Source: 66-474 sp051961995 (GTDB taxonomy: Bacteria; Pseudomonadota; Gammaproteobacteria; Xanthomonadales; Rhodanobacteraceae). Taken from it: a stretch of 64,000 bases of DNA. The translations under genes were made by a program, and so were the position numbers. A model generated the notes under the pieces. That model did no database searches and was not told where the DNA came from. It saw nothing but the letters and a program-made list of their open reading frames with translations. The stretch is from positions 1-64,000 of the forward strand of contig JBQCCR010000030.1 in NCBI GenBank assembly GCA_051961995.1, written 5' to 3'. This document shows, piece by piece, positions 45,033-53,145 of the stretch; within the stretch, counting starts at the first letter, position 1; each line of letters opens with the position of its first letter.

Positions 45033-45110
45033 AAGCACGGCCGCGTCCTGGATGATGCACCGCGCCCGAACCCGTTCAATCCCGCCTACGGCAGGGACGA
45101 GGACACATAG

Positions 45111-45476
45111 ATGAGCATCACCTGGAACGACAACGTGCCGATCTATCGCCAGCTGCGCGCCCGCGTGGTGGCGATGATCCTGGACGGCGCGCTCAACGAG
45201 GGCGATCCCCTGCCATCGGTGCGCCAGGTCGCGGCCGAATACCAGATCAATCCGCTGACCGTCTCCAAGGCCTACCAGGAATTGGTGGACGAGCAACTGG
45301 TCGAAAAACGCCGCGGCCTGGGGATGTTCGTCACCCAGGGCTCGCGCGAGCTGCTGCTGAAATCCGAGCGCGAGCGCTTCCTCCGCGAGGAATGGCCGCC
45401 GCTGCATGCGCGCATCAAGCGCATGGGGCTGGATCTCGAAAGACTGATGGCACAAACGGAAAGGAAGCAGCGATGA
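45111..45476 (+). CDS. GntR-family regulator, YtrA subfamily
   Basis: A 121-residue protein. N-terminal winged HTH (PIYRQLRARVVAMILDGALNEGDPLPSVRQVAAEYQINPLTVSKAYQELVDEQLVEKRRGLGMFV, 10-74) with a short C-terminal dimer helix and no ligand domain, which defines the YtrA subfamily that controls linked ABC genes. GAGGA precedes the ATG; the start is one codon after the TAG of the upstream open frame. It probably represses this operon through the palindrome over the promoter. Confidence 0.9.
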   Translation: MSITWNDNVPIYRQLRARVVAMILDGALNEGDPLPSVRQVAAEYQINPLTVSKAYQELVDEQLVEKRRGLGMFVTQGSRELLLKSERERFLREEWPPLHARIKRMGLDLERLMAQTERKQR

Positions 45477-45601
45477 GAGCGCGATACATGGATTCATCGC
45501 GGTCGAAGACGGCAGACGTGGCGCGGCCTGGCCGCGACCGTTTGCGGGCAAACCGCGGCAGGATGCCCGGTTTTGCGAATCAAACAGTGAGGGAATCCTG
45601 A
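45473..45601 (+). CDS. Possible 42-residue basic ORF coupled at both ends
   Basis: ATG 45473 overlaps the gntR stop (ATGA), with AGGAAG about 6 nt upstream, and its TGA overlaps the ABC gene ATG (TGATG). The product is basic (ten Arg/Lys in 42), with ARYMDSSRSK and RPGRDRLRANRGRMPG. Against it: third-position GC is only about 67 percent, below neighbouring genes, it uses AGA/AGG, and I know no relative. It may simply be a coupling leader that carries ribosomes to the ABC start. Confidence 0.4.
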   Translation: MRARYMDSSRSKTADVARPGRDRLRANRGRMPGFANQTVRES

Positions 45602-46509
45602 TGAGCGCGACCACCCAAGCCGTGGCCGAACACGACGACATGGGCGCCTCGGGCACCACGGTGATCCGCGCCGCGGGCCTGAGCAAGCGCTATGGCAAGA
45701 CCGTCGCGCTCGACCACACCCGCTTCGACGTGCACGCCGGCCGCATCGTCGGCCTGATCGGCCCCAACGGCGCCGGCAAGACCACTGCGCTGAAGGCGAT
45801 CCTCGGCCTCACCGATTTCGAAGGCGAGCTCTCCGTGCTCGGGCTCGACCCGCGCAAGGAACGGCCCGCGCTGATGCGGCAGGTCTGCTTCATCGCCGAC
45901 GTCGCCACGCTGCCGCGCTGGATCACGGTCAGCCAGGCGATCGATTTCGTCGCCGGCATCCATCCGCGCTTCGACCGCGCAAAATGCATGCGCTTCCTCG
46001 CGCGCACCAAGCTGCAACCGAATCAGCGCGTGCGGCAGATGTCCAAGGGCATGATCGTGCAGCTTCACCTCGCCATCGTGATGGCGATCGACGCGCGCCT
46101 GCTGGTCCTGGACGAACCCACGCTCGGCCTCGACATCCTGTATCGCAAGCAGTTCTACCAGAGCCTGCTGGAAGACTACTTCGACGAGAACAAGACGATC
46201 CTGGTCACCACGCACCAGGTCGAGGAGATCGAACACATCCTCACCGACCTGATGTTCATCCGCGACGGCAAGATAGTGCTGGACACACCGATGGACGCGC
46301 TCGGCGAGCGCTTCGCCGAAGTGATGGTGAGCGCCGACCAGGTCGATGCCGCGCGAGCGCTCAAGCCGATTGATGAACGCCAGGTGTTCGGCAAGAGCAT
46401 CTTCCTGTTCGACGGCGTACCGGCTGCACAACTGGCGCAACTGGGCGAAGTGCGGCGACCCTCGGTCGCGGACCTCTTCGTCGCCACCATGAAAGGTACC
46501 TACGCATGA
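45601..46509 (+). CDS. ABC transporter ATP-binding protein
   Basis: A 302-residue ATPase. Walker A GPNGAGKTT (54-62), a modified signature MSKGM in RVRQMSKGMIVQLHLA, Walker B RLLVLDEPTLGLD and the H-loop in LVTTHQVEEIEHIL. The non-canonical signature (SKGM for SGGQ) is common in YtrB/CcmA-like export ATPases. It pairs with the downstream permease. About 20 residues precede the domain and may be a shorter product. Confidence 0.9.
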   Translation: MSATTQAVAEHDDMGASGTTVIRAAGLSKRYGKTVALDHTRFDVHAGRIVGLIGPNGAGKTTALKAILGLTDFEGELSVLGLDPRKERPALMRQVCFIADVATLPRWITVSQAIDFVAGIHPRFDRAKCMRFLARTKLQPNQRVRQMSKGMIVQLHLAIVMAIDARLLVLDEPTLGLDILYRKQFYQSLLEDYFDENKTILVTTHQVEEIEHILTDLMFIRDGKIVLDTPMDALGERFAEVMVSADQVDAARALKPIDERQVFGKSIFLFDGVPAAQLAQLGEVRRPSVADLFVATMKGTYA

Positions 46510-47492
46510 ATCCCATGACGACATTCGGCTGGCTGGTGAAGCGCGAATACTGGGAGTCGCGACGCGGCTTCCTGTGGGCGCCGTTCTGGGCCGCGGCCGT
46601 GCTGCTGATCCTCACCCTGCTGGGCATGATCGCGGGCGAAGTCTGGAGCGCGCGCATGCACGGCGGCGATCACGTGCAGATGGGCATTTCGCTGGACCGG
46701 ATCCTGCAAAGCGCAGCTTCGCACGACACCACCGATCTGGTCGTGGGCCTGAACTACACCATGTCGGCGTTCGCCGTCCTGGTCGGCATCGTGCTCAGTT
46801 TCGTGATCTTTTTCTATCTGCTGGGCGCGCTCTACGACGACCGCAAGGACCGCAGCATCCTGTTCTGGAAATCGCTGCCGCTGTCGGATACCGGCACGGT
46901 GTTGTCAAAGGTGACCTCGGCGATCTTCGTCGCGCCGCTGATTGCGGCCGTGGTGGTGCTCGCCGGCTACATCGGACTGCAAATGCTGATCAGCTTGTGG
47001 CTGCTCGGCCACGGCGCCAACCCGATCCCGCTGCTCTGGCTGCATACCGACCCGTTCGCGCTCTGGTTCCGGATGCTGGTCTCGATTCCGGTCAGTGCGC
47101 TCTGGGCGCTGCCGACGGTCGGTTGGCTGTTGTTGTGGTCCGCAGCCGTGCGCAGCAAACCGTTCCTGTGGGCGATCATCGTGCCGCTGATCGTCGGAGT
47201 GCTGAACCTGTGGATCGGCCTGCTCGACCTTCCGCACATCCGCGAATCGTTCTACTGGCGTGACCTGTTCGGGCGCGCGCTGTTCAGCGTGATTCCCGGC
47301 AGCTGGGTCTCGCCGCAAGTCGGTGGCGCCGGGTTCTCCGTCCATCACGGCGAATGGGTGACCCAGGGCCTGCTCAGCTACGAAGCGATGGGGCGCGCGC
47401 TGGTTTCGCCGGAAATGTGGATCGGCGCGGCGGTGGGCGTTGCCTTGATCGCAGCCGCCATCTGGTTCCGCCGCTGGCGCGACGAGGCCTGA
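46506..47492 (+). CDS. ABC transporter permease
   Basis: A 328-residue membrane protein, ATG overlapping the ATPase stop. About six hydrophobic segments: 23-45, 92-112 (FAVLVGIVLSFVIFFYLLGA), 138-163, 195-215, 222-240 and 303-321. The segment LYDDRKDRSILFWKSLPLSDTGTVLSKV is a frequent cytoplasmic loop of YtrC/ABC2-type permeases. It forms an exporter or envelope-stress pump with the ATPase. Cargo unknown. Confidence 0.88.
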   Translation: MNPMTTFGWLVKREYWESRRGFLWAPFWAAAVLLILTLLGMIAGEVWSARMHGGDHVQMGISLDRILQSAASHDTTDLVVGLNYTMSAFAVLVGIVLSFVIFFYLLGALYDDRKDRSILFWKSLPLSDTGTVLSKVTSAIFVAPLIAAVVVLAGYIGLQMLISLWLLGHGANPIPLLWLHTDPFALWFRMLVSIPVSALWALPTVGWLLLWSAAVRSKPFLWAIIVPLIVGVLNLWIGLLDLPHIRESFYWRDLFGRALFSVIPGSWVSPQVGGAGFSVHHGEWVTQGLLSYEAMGRALVSPEMWIGAAVGVALIAAAIWFRRWRDEA

Positions 47493-47503
47493 GGAAAAAC
47501 GAC

Positions 47504-48040
47504 ATGTTCCCATTGCGAGCGGTGGGTTTGACCTTGTGTCTCGGGCTGTTGGCGGCGTGCAGTCCGGATCGCGGTGATTCCCGCGATACCAGCGCGTTCC
47601 AGCATCTTTCCATCGAGGACAACGGCGACGTCCTCGCCTACGCCCACGACGGGAACAATGCGCGCATCAGCGCTGCGGGCGAACTCGACATCGCCGGAAA
47701 GCCTGTTTCGGTCAACCCCGCACAGCGCCAGCTGCTGAAGGGTTATCACGCCGATGCACTGAAGCTGCAGAAGGATGGAATCGCCACCGGCGCAGCCGGC
47801 CTGAGCACCGGCATCCATGCGCTGGGTGCGGTCGCCACGGGGCTGGCCAGCGGGAATCCCGACTCCATTGACGCAAAGGTGAATGCCAGGGCGGACAAGG
47901 TCGAGGCGCTCGCGCGCACTGTTTGCGCGGACCTTGCCCGGTTGTATGCCGATCAAGGGGAGCTCGCCGCTGCGGTTCCCGCGTTCGCGCCCTACGCAAC
48001 AATCAAGTCGCACGAAGTATCTGATTGCCACACCGATTGA
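47504..48040 (+). CDS. Predicted lipoprotein, paralogue 1
   Basis: A 178-residue lipoprotein. Signal with lipobox LLAAC (about residue 19). The middle region NPAQRQLLKGYHADALKLQKDGIATGAAGLSTGIHALGAVATGLASG aligns without gaps to the next gene (TPAQRDLMKKFYGEATSVRDDGITTGKAGAALGVHALGAAFEGLLSG), followed by a shared Cys region (ARTVCADLARL / ALHLCGDLRQL). It starts 11 bp after the permease. Not recognised as a known family. Confidence 0.8.
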   Translation: MFPLRAVGLTLCLGLLAACSPDRGDSRDTSAFQHLSIEDNGDVLAYAHDGNNARISAAGELDIAGKPVSVNPAQRQLLKGYHADALKLQKDGIATGAAGLSTGIHALGAVATGLASGNPDSIDAKVNARADKVEALARTVCADLARLYADQGELAAAVPAFAPYATIKSHEVSDCHTD

Positions 48041-48090
48041 ATTCGCGCGCTCTGCAAGCCACGAAAACCGAGTCTTTCGAGGGAAAATTC

Positions 48091-48639
48091 ATGAAAGCGA
48101 AACTCTTGCTGCTTCCGCTGCTGCTCGCGCCTGCGTTGGCCGCTTGCTCCGGTTCGGATTCGTTCGACGCGCACATCAACGGCAGCCTGCATATCAACTT
48201 CGACGACGGCGCGCTGGTGGTGAAAGCACCGGGGCATCCGGATGCGCGCATCGCCGGCAACGGCGATTTCCGCGTCGGCGACAATGCGGTGGCGCTTACG
48301 CCCGCGCAACGCGACCTCATGAAAAAATTCTACGGAGAAGCGACCAGCGTGCGCGATGACGGCATCACTACCGGCAAGGCCGGTGCGGCGCTGGGTGTGC
48401 ATGCGCTCGGCGCTGCGTTCGAGGGGCTGCTTTCAGGCGGCTCGGACAAGACCGATCACGAAATGGAAACGCGCAGCAAGGTCGTGGAAACCGCTGCGCT
48501 GCATCTGTGCGGCGATCTCCGGCAATTGAAGGCGACCCAGGCGGAACTCGGCACGCAGCTGCCGGCGTTCCGCCCTTACGCCGTGTTCCGTGGCGAGATC
48601 CACTGCGACAAACACGAAGTCGCCAGCGCGGACGAGTGA
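48091..48639 (+). CDS. Predicted lipoprotein, paralogue 2
   Basis: A 182-residue lipoprotein with lipobox ALAAC (about residue 19). An N-terminal beta-rich part (HINGSLHINFDDGALVVKAPGHPDARIAGNGDFRVGDNA) precedes the domain shared with paralogue 1. The glycine-rich helix (ITTGKAGAALGVHALGAAFEGLLSG) could insert in or lie on the membrane. Start ATG 48091 precedes a signal of usual length. Last gene of the operon; 50 bp after paralogue 1. Confidence 0.8.
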   Translation: MKAKLLLLPLLLAPALAACSGSDSFDAHINGSLHINFDDGALVVKAPGHPDARIAGNGDFRVGDNAVALTPAQRDLMKKFYGEATSVRDDGITTGKAGAALGVHALGAAFEGLLSGGSDKTDHEMETRSKVVETAALHLCGDLRQLKATQAELGTQLPAFRPYAVFRGEIHCDKHEVASADE

Positions 48640-48726
48640 TCGAAACCTGCGGGCGAGAGGGAGCGCGGCGCGATTCGCACGCAGAGCGGCGGGATGCGCC
48701 GCTTCGCGGTCACTCCCGCCCTACTC

Positions 48727-50001
48727 TCAATGCAGGCTGTTGCCCGTCACCCGGTAAACGTTCGCGTCCACTTTCTGCAAGCCACTCTGGCCCAGATCAA
48801 TCGAGCCGTCCAGCCAGTAGCGCGCCATGCTGTTGCCCTCGCGGCGCGCCACGATGATCGCACCGCCGTCCACCAGCAGACGGTCTTCGGGCTGCAGGCG
48901 CGCCGCCGCAAGATCCCCCGTGATCGGCTGGCCGTTGTTGTACTGCTGTTCCAACCGCGCGCGCGCAGCCGAACCCGTGGCCGGGATCTTCGATTCAACC
49001 ACGTGCGGTCCGTTCGCGGCACTGCGATGTGCGGCCGGCGCTTTCGTGTCAATGGGGCCGGTGACCTGGTAATGGCCTTCACCCTGCGGCATGAACTGCA
49101 CGCGTTGCAGATCCACCGGGCCTTGCAGCCAATACAGATCGCGATGCAGTCCTTCCATGCGTACCGCCGCCAGGGTGGCGCCGTTGGCGTACACCTGATC
49201 ACCCGACCGCAATTGTGATTCGGTCAGCGAGCCCATCGCCGGGCGACCCTCATTCAGGGAAGCGAGCATCTGCTGACGTGCGTCGTCGTTGCCCCCCTGC
49301 GCTTCCTGAATCATGGGCTTGGTGCCAGTCGAATTGATGGCCGCAGTCGGGATCGGCACCACCGCCGGCTGATGCGACACCTGCGGCACCGCGACAATAT
49401 TGCTGGCCGTTTCCGGTGGAGGCGGTGGCGACGCGCCGGCCGGAGCCTGTTGAGCCGGCGCCTGCATCACCATCGGTGTCGCCATGTGCGGCGCTTCCAC
49501 CGGTTTTGGCGCCGGCGCAATCGCAATCTCGGGCGCGGCCTTTGTTTCCGGTTCGGATGCGGCCCTGACCTCCGGTTTCGGTTCGGTTTCCGCGACCTTG
49601 GCCGTTGCTCCGGGTTCCACCTTCGCCGCGACTTTCGGTTCGGGTTTCGCCTCCGGTCTCGCAACCGGCCTGGCTGCCGGCTTCACCACGGCTTCCGCCG
49701 GTGCGGCGGCCTCGGTACGCACCAGCACGTTTTCGTAGAAGCCGTTGGAAAAGCGGACCACAACCGGCTTGCCGTGCGCGCCGGCGCGGATTTTTGCCGC
49801 GGCTTTATCCTGCCAGTAGGTCGGCGCCGTGACCACCACCGTCTGCCCATTTGCAGCGGCCTTGCTGCCGATCGCGGCCAACTGCGCGTCGGCCTTGCCG
49901 TGCGTGAAATCGGCGCCGCTGATCGCGGCATCCTGCGCCAGCGCGGCGCCCGCAACGAACAGCGCCGTCCACAATGCATGCTTCAGGAACTTGTGTTTCA
50001 T
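48727..50001 (-). CDS. Secreted protein with a duplicated ~67-residue module
   Basis: A 424-residue protein with signal peptide (WTALFVAGAALAQ), a short N-terminal domain (about 20-90), a Pro/Ala/Glu/Lys-rich linker (about 90-200) and two C-terminal modules at about 252-318 and 357-424. The modules align gap-free: GxPxxGxL, L, D, G, R-x-EG, YWLxGxxDL and YxVTG are shared (about 20 identical positions of 67). I know no family for it. ATG 50001 has AAGAGG upstream. Monocistronic; divergent neighbours and no pathway context. Confidence 0.75.
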   Translation of the reverse strand: MKHKFLKHALWTALFVAGAALAQDAAISGADFTHGKADAQLAAIGSKAAANGQTVVVTAPTYWQDKAAAKIRAGAHGKPVVVRFSNGFYENVLVRTEAAAPAEAVVKPAARPVARPEAKPEPKVAAKVEPGATAKVAETEPKPEVRAASEPETKAAPEIAIAPAPKPVEAPHMATPMVMQAPAQQAPAGASPPPPPETASNIVAVPQVSHQPAVVPIPTAAINSTGTKPMIQEAQGGNDDARQQMLASLNEGRPAMGSLTESQLRSGDQVYANGATLAAVRMEGLHRDLYWLQGPVDLQRVQFMPQGEGHYQVTGPIDTKAPAAHRSAANGPHVVESKIPATGSAARARLEQQYNNGQPITGDLAAARLQPEDRLLVDGGAIIVARREGNSMARYWLDGSIDLGQSGLQKVDANVYRVTGNSLH

Positions 50002-50155
50002 GATCCTCTTACCCCACCAATGAATCATCATGCGCAGCATCGCGCACGAATGGATGCGCGGCAGTGCCGCAAGTCATTCGTCCCTGAAATTTTCTTCCGA
50101 TCCATGCTCATCCACTCGGGAACCGACTCCACGAATGGATCTTCGCAACAGTTCC

Positions 50156-51556
50156 TCAGCCGCCGCCGCCCGCTTCACCATGGATACCGCCCTTGGTGAG
50201 CGCAACCGGATCCAGCAGTTTTTGCAATTGCTGTTTCGACAGCCCGGTGGTCTCCAGCGCGACATCCAGAATCGGCCGCTTCTGCTTGTAGGCCTGCTTG
50301 GCGGTGGCCGCGCCCTTCTCGTAACCGATCACCGGATTGAGAGCGGTAACCAGAATCGGATTGAGCGCCAGCGCTTCCTTCACGCGCGCGCTGTTGACCT
50401 TGAAACCGGCGATCGCCTTGTCTGCCAGCAAACGCGACGCATTCGCCAGAATGGAAATGGACTGCAGCAGGTTGTACGCGATCACCGGCAGCATCACGTT
50501 CAACTGGAAGTTGCCGCTCAGGCCGCCGACGGTGATCGTGGCGTCGTTGCCGATGACCTGCGCGCACACCATCGTCATCGCTTCCGGGATCACCGGATTG
50601 ACCTTCCCAGGCATGATCGAGGAACCCGGCTGCAGCGCCGGCAATTCGATCTCGCCCAGACCCGCGAGCGGGCCGGAATTCATCCAGCGCAGGTCATTGC
50701 TGATCTTCATCAGCGCGCAGGCCAGCGCCTTCAATTGACCCGAAAGTTCCACCGCCGCGTCCTGCGCGGACATGCCTTCGAAGAAATTGTCCAGCGGCGC
50801 GAACTTCACGCCGGTGGCCTTGGACAATTCCGCGCAAATCGCGCGCGCGAATTTCGGATCGGCATTGATGCCGGTGCCCACCGCGGTGCCGCCCTGCGGC
50901 AGGCGGCGCACACGCTTCAGCGCATCCTCGATGCGCTCCATCGCGGAACCGAGCTGCGCCGACCAGCCGGAGATTTCCTGGCCGAACGTCACCGGCATCG
51001 CGTCCATCAGATGCGTGCGGCCGGTCTTGGCAACGTTGCGCAACTCGCGCGCACGCTTGTCCAGGGTCTTGCGCAGATGCTTCAGCGCCGGCAACAGCTG
51101 TTCATGCGCCGCGAGCGCCGCGCTCACGTTGATCGCGGTCGGGATCACGTCATTGGAACTCTGTCCGTAATTGACGTGATCGTTGGGATGGATCCTGATC
51201 TTCGACGCGGCGGTCGCGACATGCGCGATCACCTCGTTCGCATTCATGTTGCTCGAGGTGCCCGAACCGGTCTGGAAGATGTCGATCGGAAATTGCGCAT
51301 CCAGCTCGCCCGCGATCACGCGCTGCGCGGCCTTGCCGATCGCCTGCGCCTGTTTCGGCTTCAGGTGGCCGAGCTTGAGATTCGCCGCCGCGGCGGAAGC
51401 CTTGATCAGACCGAGCGCGCGGATGAATTCGCGCGGCAAGGGCAGCCCTGAAATCGGGAAGTTCTCGACCGCGCGCTGGGTCTGCGCGCCCCACAGTGCA
51501 TCGGCGGGGACTTTCAACTCACCCATGCTGTCACGCTCGGTGCGGAAGTTCGGCAT
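50156..51556 (-). CDS. fumC: Fumarate hydratase class II
   Basis: FumC hydrates fumarate to malate in the TCA cycle without an iron-sulfur cluster. The 466-residue protein has TGSGTSSNMNANEVIA, the catalytic-loop signature GSSIMPGKVNPVIPEA, and HPNDHVNYGQSSND. ATG 51556 matches the family start (PNFRTERDSMGEL); ATG 51589 would read through promoter DNA. Divergent from purB, a member of the same superfamily. Confidence 0.96.
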   Translation of the reverse strand: MPNFRTERDSMGELKVPADALWGAQTQRAVENFPISGLPLPREFIRALGLIKASAAAANLKLGHLKPKQAQAIGKAAQRVIAGELDAQFPIDIFQTGSGTSSNMNANEVIAHVATAASKIRIHPNDHVNYGQSSNDVIPTAINVSAALAAHEQLLPALKHLRKTLDKRARELRNVAKTGRTHLMDAMPVTFGQEISGWSAQLGSAMERIEDALKRVRRLPQGGTAVGTGINADPKFARAICAELSKATGVKFAPLDNFFEGMSAQDAAVELSGQLKALACALMKISNDLRWMNSGPLAGLGEIELPALQPGSSIMPGKVNPVIPEAMTMVCAQVIGNDATITVGGLSGNFQLNVMLPVIAYNLLQSISILANASRLLADKAIAGFKVNSARVKEALALNPILVTALNPVIGYEKGAATAKQAYKQKRPILDVALETTGLSKQQLQKLLDPVALTKGGIHGEAGGGG

Positions 51557-51587
51557 TGCTCGGGTTCCATCGAAGAGACAGCCGGAC

Positions 51588-51614
51588 ATTATAGCTGCCC
51601 AACGCCGCTACAAT
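51588..51614. promoter_or_regulatory. Possible divergent -10 boxes for fumC and purB
   Basis: TATAAT on the minus strand (51588-51593) lies 32 bp before the fumC ATG; TACAAT on the plus strand (51609-51614) would serve purB with a leader of about 145 nt. Matching -35 hexamers are not evident for either. Confidence 0.4.
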
Positions 51615-51765
51615 GACACGCCATTCCCGAACCGTTCGCCCCGGGCGTCGCGACTGAAGCCGCGGAGCCGAAGGGTGGAGGGTGCGTTTCGACTCCGCTC
51701 GCTGCGCGAGCTACGCTCAACGCGAACGGTCGCCTCTACACAACCCAGTCATTGCCGAGCCTCGC

Positions 51766-53133
51766 ATGCCTCTCGACTCCCTCACCGCCCTCTCGCCGCT
51801 GGACGGCCGTTACGCCGCCAAGGCCGACGCACTGCGCCCGATCTTCAGCGAATACGGCCTGATCAAGCGGCGTGTGCAGGTGGAGATCGAGTGGCTGCTG
51901 GCGCTGGCCGCGCATCCGGATGTCAATGAACTGCCGCCGTTCTCCCCGCCCACGCAGGACGCGTTGAAGAAGATCGCCGAGTCGTTTTCGGTCGAAGACG
52001 CCGCGCGCATCAAACAGATCGAGGCGACCACCAATCACGACGTCAAGGCGGTCGAATACTTCATCAAGGAACGCATTGGCGACCAGCCGGAAGTCGCGCA
52101 GGCGAAGGAATTCGTGCATTTCGCCTGCACCAGCGAGGACATCAACAATCTTTCCTACGCGCTGATGCTGCGCGACGCGCGCGATGCGGTGCTGCTGCCG
52201 GCGCTGGACAAGCTCATTGCGAAATTGCGCGAACTCAGCGTTGCGAACGCCGCGCTGCCGATGCTTTCGCGCACGCACGGCCAGACCGCCTCGCCGACCA
52301 CGCTCGGCAAGGAACTGGCCAACGTGGTGGCGCGTCTGCAGCGCCAGCGTGCGCAACTCGTGGCCATCGAGATTCCCGGCAAGATCAACGGCGCGGTCGG
52401 CAACTTCAACGCGCACGTGATCGCGTATCCGGAAATCAACTGGCGCGCGCTGTCGCGACAGTTCGTCGAATCGCTCGGTTTGCAGTGGAACCCATACACC
52501 ACCCAGATCGAACCGCACGACGGCATCGCCGAAATCTGCGACTGTGCGCGCCGTATCAACACCATCCTGATCGACCTCGCGCGCGACGTATGGGGCTACA
52601 TCTCGCTCGGCTATTTTCGCCAGCAGTTGAAGGCGGGCGAGGTGGGCTCTTCGACCATGCCGCACAAGGTGAACCCGATCGACTTCGAAAACGCCGAAGG
52701 CAATTTCGGCGTGGCGAACGCGCTGTTCGGGCATTTCAGCGAGAAGCTGCCGATCAGCCGCTGGCAGCGCGACCTGACCGATTCCACCGTGCTGCGCGCG
52801 CTCGGCACCGCGTTCGGACACACGCTGGTTGCCTTCGACGCACTGCAACGCGGCTTGCACAAATTGCAAGTAAACGAAGCCCGGCTCGCCGCCGATCTGG
52901 ATGCAAGCTGGGAGGTGCTGGCCGAGGCGATCCAGACCGTGATGCGCCGGCACGGCCTGCCCGAACCGTACGAACAACTGAAGGCGCTGACGCGCGGCAA
53001 GGGCATCACCCGTGAATCGCTGCGCGCCTTCATTCTCGATCTCGATCTGCCGGACGATGCGCGACAGCGGCTGCTGGAACTCACGCCGGCCACCTACACG
53101 GGCCTGGCCACCGGGCTGGCTCGCGACATCTGA
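51766..53133 (+). CDS. purB: Adenylosuccinate lyase
   Basis: PurB acts twice in purine synthesis (SAICAR and adenylosuccinate cleavage). The 455-residue protein has LSPLDGRYAAK at the start, FACTSEDINNLSYAL, HGQTASPTTLGKE and the signature GSSTMPHKVNPIDFENAEGN. Start ATG 51766 matches the family; upstream frame sequence is low quality. It is followed 12 bp later by the LytTR gene. Confidence 0.96.
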   Translation: MPLDSLTALSPLDGRYAAKADALRPIFSEYGLIKRRVQVEIEWLLALAAHPDVNELPPFSPPTQDALKKIAESFSVEDAARIKQIEATTNHDVKAVEYFIKERIGDQPEVAQAKEFVHFACTSEDINNLSYALMLRDARDAVLLPALDKLIAKLRELSVANAALPMLSRTHGQTASPTTLGKELANVVARLQRQRAQLVAIEIPGKINGAVGNFNAHVIAYPEINWRALSRQFVESLGLQWNPYTTQIEPHDGIAEICDCARRINTILIDLARDVWGYISLGYFRQQLKAGEVGSSTMPHKVNPIDFENAEGNFGVANALFGHFSEKLPISRWQRDLTDSTVLRALGTAFGHTLVAFDALQRGLHKLQVNEARLAADLDASWEVLAEAIQTVMRRHGLPEPYEQLKALTRGKGITRESLRAFILDLDLPDDARQRLLELTPATYTGLATGLARDI

Positions 53134-53145
53134 CAGCGACGCGCC

